Of a DNA stretch of 15,338 nucleotides, positions 11,946 through 15,338 are shown piece by piece. Under the pieces are notes generated by a model. The model did no database searches, was not told the origin of the DNA, and worked only from the letters and a program-made list of their open reading frames with translations. Position 1 is the first letter of the stretch. Each line of letters begins with the position of its first letter. The position numbers and the translations under genes were made by a program. The stretch is from an uncultured bacterium (GTDB lineage: Bacteria > Patescibacteriota > CALEFQ01), in the NCBI GenBank assembly GCA_937877125.1, contig CALEFQ010000102.1, forward strand, positions 1-15,338, written 5' to 3'.

Positions 11946-12032
11946 CAGGGCGCTAGGGGAGCAATCCCTTGGAGGTTCAAGTCCTCTCCTGGGCACCAGA
12001 AAAGAAAAGTCTTTTCGTGGAATAAATAACCA

Positions 12033-12545
12033 ATGAAGATTTTTATTACAATCTTTTTGCTAGCGGCTCTGCTGGGTCTGGCCGGGTGCAGTACCGATTC
12101 CTTGACCTCCCTGACGAAATTTGGCCCCGAGTCAGATATTAAATTGCCGGAAACTGGTCAGTTTTTCACGCTGGATCGGATTGATAACGCCGGGACATTC
12201 AGCGAATATGTTTCCGTCGGTTATGACGGAAAAGTTAAGATCAACTCGCAAAAGTTAGGTGAGCAGGCCTTGGCGGTCAGTCGCGATGAGGTAGCACAAA
12301 TGTACCAGCTGATCAATGAGCGGCGCTATGACGAATTAAAAGAAAAACTGAAATTAGAAAATTCGGGATCGACTTCTTTCAGCGAAACTTTGACCTTGTT
12401 TAATGAGGAAGGCCGTAAACAGATTTTCGAAATAACCGCGGAAGATTTACAGACGGGAGAAAACACCTTTTTGCCTGACAGCTGGGATGTGGCGCTGACA
12501 AAAATCAGGCGATTCTTGGGGACTTTGACTGGTGAGAAAGACTAA
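12033..12545 (+). CDS. Lipoprotein of unknown function
   Basis: A 170-residue exported lipoprotein. The signal peptide (MKIFITIFLLAALLGLAGC) ends in a clear lipobox, Leu16-Ala17-Gly18-Cys19, so Cys19 should be lipid-modified after cleavage by signal peptidase II. The mature part begins with a Ser/Thr-rich spacer. It has a mixed alpha/beta domain with GQFFTLDRIDNAGTFSEYVS, VGYDGKVKINSQ, a helical VSRDEVAQMYQLINERRYDEL and a final helix DSWDVALTKIRRFLGTL. The strand-Gly-x-Asp-Gly pattern followed by 'L....F.....' helices recalls small cell-envelope lipoproteins of many bacteria, but I do not recognise a named family. The leader GGAATAAATAACCA contains a weak GGA only. It begins 34 bases after the tRNA locus; no separate promoter was identified. 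Confidence 0.85.
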   Translation: MKIFITIFLLAALLGLAGCSTDSLTSLTKFGPESDIKLPETGQFFTLDRIDNAGTFSEYVSVGYDGKVKINSQKLGEQALAVSRDEVAQMYQLINERRYDELKEKLKLENSGSTSFSETLTLFNEEGRKQIFEITAEDLQTGENTFLPDSWDVALTKIRRFLGTLTGEKD

Positions 12546-12608
12546 GTCAAAAATCAAAAGTCAAGAGTTGTTGAAAAAACTTTTGACCTTTGACTTTTTA
12601 CTTCTGAC
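12545..12608. repeat. Inverted repeat made of 7-bp units before ileS
   Basis: The left arm reads AGTCAAA (12545-12551), AATCAAA (12552-12558), AGTCAAG (12559-12565). The right arm reads TTTTGAC (12581-12587), CTTTGAC (12588-12594), TTTTTAC (12595-12601), TTCTGAC (12602-12608), the reverse-complement family. The arms can pair into an imperfect stem of about 25 bp. It begins on the stop codon of the lipoprotein gene and ends 6 bases before the ileS ATG, so it fills the whole gap and may act as a terminator or as a structure in the ileS leader. Confidence 0.8.
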
Positions 12609-12614
12609 TTGAAT

Positions 12615-15338
12615 ATGTTTAAACCCGTTAATCCTAAACAAAATTTTGTCGCTCTCGAGCACGAGATGCTCGATTTTTGGGCGAAACATAAAATTTTCTC
12701 TAAACTCCAACAACAGCTAAAAGGTAATAAGAGCTGGTCGTTTTTAGACGGTCCGATCACGGCCAATAATCCCATGGGCGTTCATCACGCCTGGGGTAGA
12801 ACGCTGAAAGACTTATTCCAGCGTTATTTTGCGATGCGCGGCTACGACCAGCGCTGGCAAAATGGTTTTGACTGCCAGGGCTTGTGGGTGGAGGTGGAAG
12901 TGGAAAAGGAACTGAAATTCAAGACTAAAAAGGACATAGAGAAATTCGGGATCGACAAGTTTGTCGAAAAGTGCAAAGAGCGAGTTCGGAAGTATTCCGC
13001 CATTCAAACCAAACAGTCGATTCGTCTGGGACAGTGGATGGACTGGGACAATTCGTATTACACGATGACTGACGAAAATAATTTTGCCATTTGGCATTTT
13101 CTGAAAACTTGCCACGAGCGCGGCGATTTGTACAAAGGCCGCGATTCCGTGCCTTGGTGCCCGCGTTGCGGGACGGCTATTTCCCAGCATGAAATCTTGA
13201 GCGAGGAATACAAACAACTGAAGCATAAGGCAATTTATTTCAAATTGCCGATCATCGAGCGCCCCGGCGAACAATTCCTGGTTTGGACCACCACTCCCTG
13301 GACGATCCCGGCCAACGTCGCACTGGCGGTCAATCCGGATTTTGATTACGGCGTTTACGCCAAAGACGGCGAAAAGTTTATCATGTTTACGGAGCTGGCG
13401 GCTAAAGTATTAGGGAAGGATTGGAAAGAAGTCGAGAAAGTCTCCGGGGCCAAATTGGCCGGTTTACATTATCGCGGTCCCTTTGATGATTTGGAGCGGG
13501 TGCGCGAGGCGAAAAAGACTAATGAGCAAACTTTCCATTCGGTGGTTGACAGCAAAGATTTAGTCACAGCGGAGGAGGGCACTGGTATCGTGCATATTGC
13601 CCCCGGCGCCGGGACGGAAGATTTTCGACTGGGCCAGGAGAAAAAATTACCGGTCATCGAAGTGATTGATGAAAGCGCGGTTTATCTTGATAAGCTAGGG
13701 GAATTCGTCGGGCAAAACGCCAAAGATAATCCGGGCATAATTTTAGATTATCTCAAAAAGCAAAAGAAACATTATTTTAAGGTGGAAGAATACACCCACC
13801 GCTATCCGACTTGCTGGCGGTGCAAAGACGAACTGGTTTGGCGAGTAGTCGACGAGTGGTATATTTCCATGGACAAATTGCGGCACCAGATGATGGCGGT
13901 CTCCAAAAAAATCAATTGGATCCCGGGCTTCGGCCTGGAGCGCGAATTGGACTGGCTGAAAAATATGCACGATTGGCTGATTTCCAAGAAGCGCTATTGG
14001 GGATTAGCTTTGCCGATCTGGGAATGCCAGTGCGGCCATTTTGAAGTGATCGGTTCTCGCGAAGAATTGGAACAGAAAGCGGTTGAGGGTTTCGATCAGC
14101 TCGCCGGTCACAGTCCGCACAAACCCTGGATCGACGCGGTCAAGATTAAATGCCCGAAATGCGGAAAACTGGTCAGCCGCGTGCCTGATGTCGGCAATCC
14201 CTGGCTGGATGCTGGTATTGTGCCTTTTTCTACCATGGGCTATTTCCGCGACAAAAAATACTGGCAGAAATGGTTCCCGGCGGATTTCATTTGCGAGTCT
14301 TTTCCGGGACAGTTCAAGAACTGGTTTTATTCGCTGATCGCGATGAGTACGGCGCTGGAAAACACCAATCCTTTCCAAACGGTTCTCGGTTATGCGACGG
14401 TCAAGGATGAAAAAGGCGAGGAAATGCACAAATCGAAAGGTAACGCCATTTGGTTTGATGACGCGGCGGAAAAAATCGGCGTCGATGTGATGCGCTGGAT
14501 GTATTGTACCCAGCCGCCCGAGGCTAATCTGCGTTTCGGCTATCACGCGGCGGATGAAGTGCGGCGTAAACTGCTGCTGCTTTGGAACGTGTATGTTTTC
14601 TTTACCACTTATGCCAATATCGATAAGCCTAAGTTAGGCCTGGTCGGGACAGCGCCGAAACACAAGTTGGATCGCTGGATCCTATCGGCTTTACACGAGC
14701 TGATTGCGGCGACCAATGAATCATTGGCCAAATACGACCAGGCCGCGGTAGTCGCTAAGACGGAAAAATTCATCGACAGCCTGGCGAACTGGTATGTCCG
14801 CCGTTCCCGCCGCCGTTTCTGGAAGAGCGAAAGCGATGCCGACAAAGCCGAGGCGTATCAGGTGCTTTATACGGTTTTGCTGACCATGGCCAAATTGCTG
14901 GCGCCGTTCATTCCGTTCATTACGGAATCAATTTATCAAAACCTGAAGCGTGAAAAAGATCCCGAGTCGATTCACCTGGCGGCCTATCCCCAGGCAGACC
15001 GCCAGCTAATTGATGAAAAGCTAAATCGCGAGATGGAATTAGTTTTACAAGTCGTCCGTTTGGGCCGAGCCGCCCGGGAAAAAGGCAAGGTTAAGGTGCG
15101 TCAGCCTCTCGGCGAAATGCTGATCGCCGGCGGGCAGATGACTGACGATCTGACCGGCCAAGTGAAGGAAGAGCTTAATCTTAAACAGCTTAAATTTATT
15201 GAGACGGCCGAAAAGTACGCGACCAAGAAGATCAAGCTGAATTTCCCGTTATTGGGCAAAAAATACGGCCCGGCACTTAAAGAAATCCAAGCGGCACTCG
15301 CGGATAATTATAATCAGGATGAATCAGGCACTTTGAAG
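12615..15338 (+). CDS. ileS: Isoleucine--tRNA ligase (3' end beyond the window)
   Basis: 908 codons are open from the ATG at 12615 to the window edge with no stop. This class I synthetase charges tRNA-Ile. The catalytic core begins with SWSFLDGPITANNPMGVHHAWG; the HIGH-equivalent is His57-His58-Ala-Trp. NGFDCQGLWVEVEVEKEL follows. The CP1 editing domain contains FLVWTTTPWTIPANVALAV and GTGIVHIAPGAGTEDF. Cysteine pairs Cys182/185, Cys400/403, Cys471/473 and Cys513/516 could bind zinc. The KMSKS-equivalent is MHKSKGN at 604-610, with Lys replaced by Met-His at its start; GVDVMRWMYCTQPPEANLRFGY after it supports an IleRS-type tail. The anticodon-binding domain contains LANWYVRRSRRRFWKS. ValRS is less likely because the second signature and the WVEVEVEKEL block fit IleRS. 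The start lies 6 bases after the heptamer hairpin, without a Shine-Dalgarno motif. Confidence 0.95.
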   Translation, partial: MFKPVNPKQNFVALEHEMLDFWAKHKIFSKLQQQLKGNKSWSFLDGPITANNPMGVHHAWGRTLKDLFQRYFAMRGYDQRWQNGFDCQGLWVEVEVEKELKFKTKKDIEKFGIDKFVEKCKERVRKYSAIQTKQSIRLGQWMDWDNSYYTMTDENNFAIWHFLKTCHERGDLYKGRDSVPWCPRCGTAISQHEILSEEYKQLKHKAIYFKLPIIERPGEQFLVWTTTPWTIPANVALAVNPDFDYGVYAKDGEKFIMFTELAAKVLGKDWKEVEKVSGAKLAGLHYRGPFDDLERVREAKKTNEQTFHSVVDSKDLVTAEEGTGIVHIAPGAGTEDFRLGQEKKLPVIEVIDESAVYLDKLGEFVGQNAKDNPGIILDYLKKQKKHYFKVEEYTHRYPTCWRCKDELVWRVVDEWYISMDKLRHQMMAVSKKINWIPGFGLERELDWLKNMHDWLISKKRYWGLALPIWECQCGHFEVIGSREELEQKAVEGFDQLAGHSPHKPWIDAVKIKCPKCGKLVSRVPDVGNPWLDAGIVPFSTMGYFRDKKYWQKWFPADFICESFPGQFKNWFYSLIAMSTALENTNPFQTVLGYATVKDEKGEEMHKSKGNAIWFDDAAEKIGVDVMRWMYCTQPPEANLRFGYHAADEVRRKLLLLWNVYVFFTTYANIDKPKLGLVGTAPKHKLDRWILSALHELIAATNESLAKYDQAAVVAKTEKFIDSLANWYVRRSRRRFWKSESDADKAEAYQVLYTVLLTMAKLLAPFIPFITESIYQNLKREKDPESIHLAAYPQADRQLIDEKLNREMELVLQVVRLGRAAREKGKVKVRQPLGEMLIAGGQMTDDLTGQVKEELNLKQLKFIETAEKYATKKIKLNFPLLGKKYGPALKEIQAALADNYNQDESGTLK

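Larger units (their letters stand above)
11753..11998 (+). pseudogene. Disrupted tRNA-Leu(CAG) split by two insertions
   Basis: The 5' part (11753-11781) holds acceptor strand GCCCGGG, TG, an intact D-arm (GTG...CAC), G26 and T27-A28. The 3' part holds GCG-TT (11911-11915) and, after a palindrome, CAG-GG-CGCTA (11946-11955). It continues with a variable arm with stem GGGA-GCAA-TCCC, T-arm GGAGG-TTCAAGT-CCTCT, acceptor CCTGGGC and A-CCA ending at 11998. Joining 11753-11781, 11911-11915 and 11946-11998 gives an 87-nt tRNA. Its acceptor stem is fully paired with one G-U, its anticodon stem TAGCG/CGCTA is perfect, its loop TTCAGGG reads CAG (Leu), and it has a long class II variable arm. As it stands the anticodon arm is interrupted twice, so the gene is probably inactive. 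Splicing or assembly from halves cannot be excluded. Confidence 0.8.

Noticed and set aside
14004..14546. 180-aa ORF antisense to ileS
   Set aside because: ileS is continuous here with its MHKSKGN motif, so the antisense frame is open only by composition.

Overview
The window looks like a piece of a small-genome bacterium of the Patescibacteria (Candidate Phyla Radiation) type. This is an inference from several signs. Translation genes are packed among short, poorly conserved single-pass membrane proteins. Most start codons are preceded by A/T-rich leaders rather than a Shine-Dalgarno motif. There is a one-cluster ferredoxin, and IleRS carries an unusual MHKSKGN signature. Stop codons TAA, TAG and TGA are all used, so the code appears standard.

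Layout: (1) 1-1730, plus strand: the C-terminal end of a CcdA-like thiol/disulfide membrane transporter, two membrane-anchored unknown proteins and a small [4Fe-4S] ferredoxin, closed by a bidirectional terminator. (2) 1739-3944, minus strand: smpB, then the tmRNA gene, then infC-rpmI-rplT. Ribosome rescue (SmpB and tmRNA) therefore sits directly upstream of initiation factor 3 and ribosomal proteins L35 and L20. (3) 4037-7062, plus strand: an M24 Xaa-Pro-type peptidase, a compact promoter/small-ORF/terminator unit of unknown nature, an M29-type aminopeptidase and a TrpR-like YerC/YecD regulator. (4) 7123-11661, plus strand: a surface protein with two PPC-like domains and a proline-rich cytosolic tail, argS, a membrane-anchored DsbA-like thioredoxin and a small flavin-binding-fold protein. 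(5) 11715-11998: a tRNA-Leu(CAG) gene nested inside a second, disrupted tRNA-Leu(CAG). (6) 12033-15338: a lipoprotein and ileS, which runs off the end of the window.

The most unusual locus is the tRNA region. Removing 11782-11910 (which carries an intact tRNA-Leu) and 11916-11945 (a 30-nt palindrome) rejoins the flanks into a canonical 87-nt tRNA-Leu(CAG) with every stem paired. A consensus promoter lies just upstream. This looks like an old tRNA gene broken by two insertions, one of which brings a replacement tRNA with the same anticodon.

Two other signals run through the window. Four intergenic spots carry arrays of degenerate 7-bp units, two of them folded into long inverted repeats. Several strong promoters place the predicted transcription start on or within a few bases of the start codon, suggesting leaderless or near-leaderless mRNAs. 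The genes are mostly housekeeping: translation (IF-3, L35, L20, SmpB, tmRNA, ArgRS, IleRS, tRNA-Leu), peptide turnover (M24, M29) and extracytoplasmic thiol chemistry (CcdA-like, DsbA-like).
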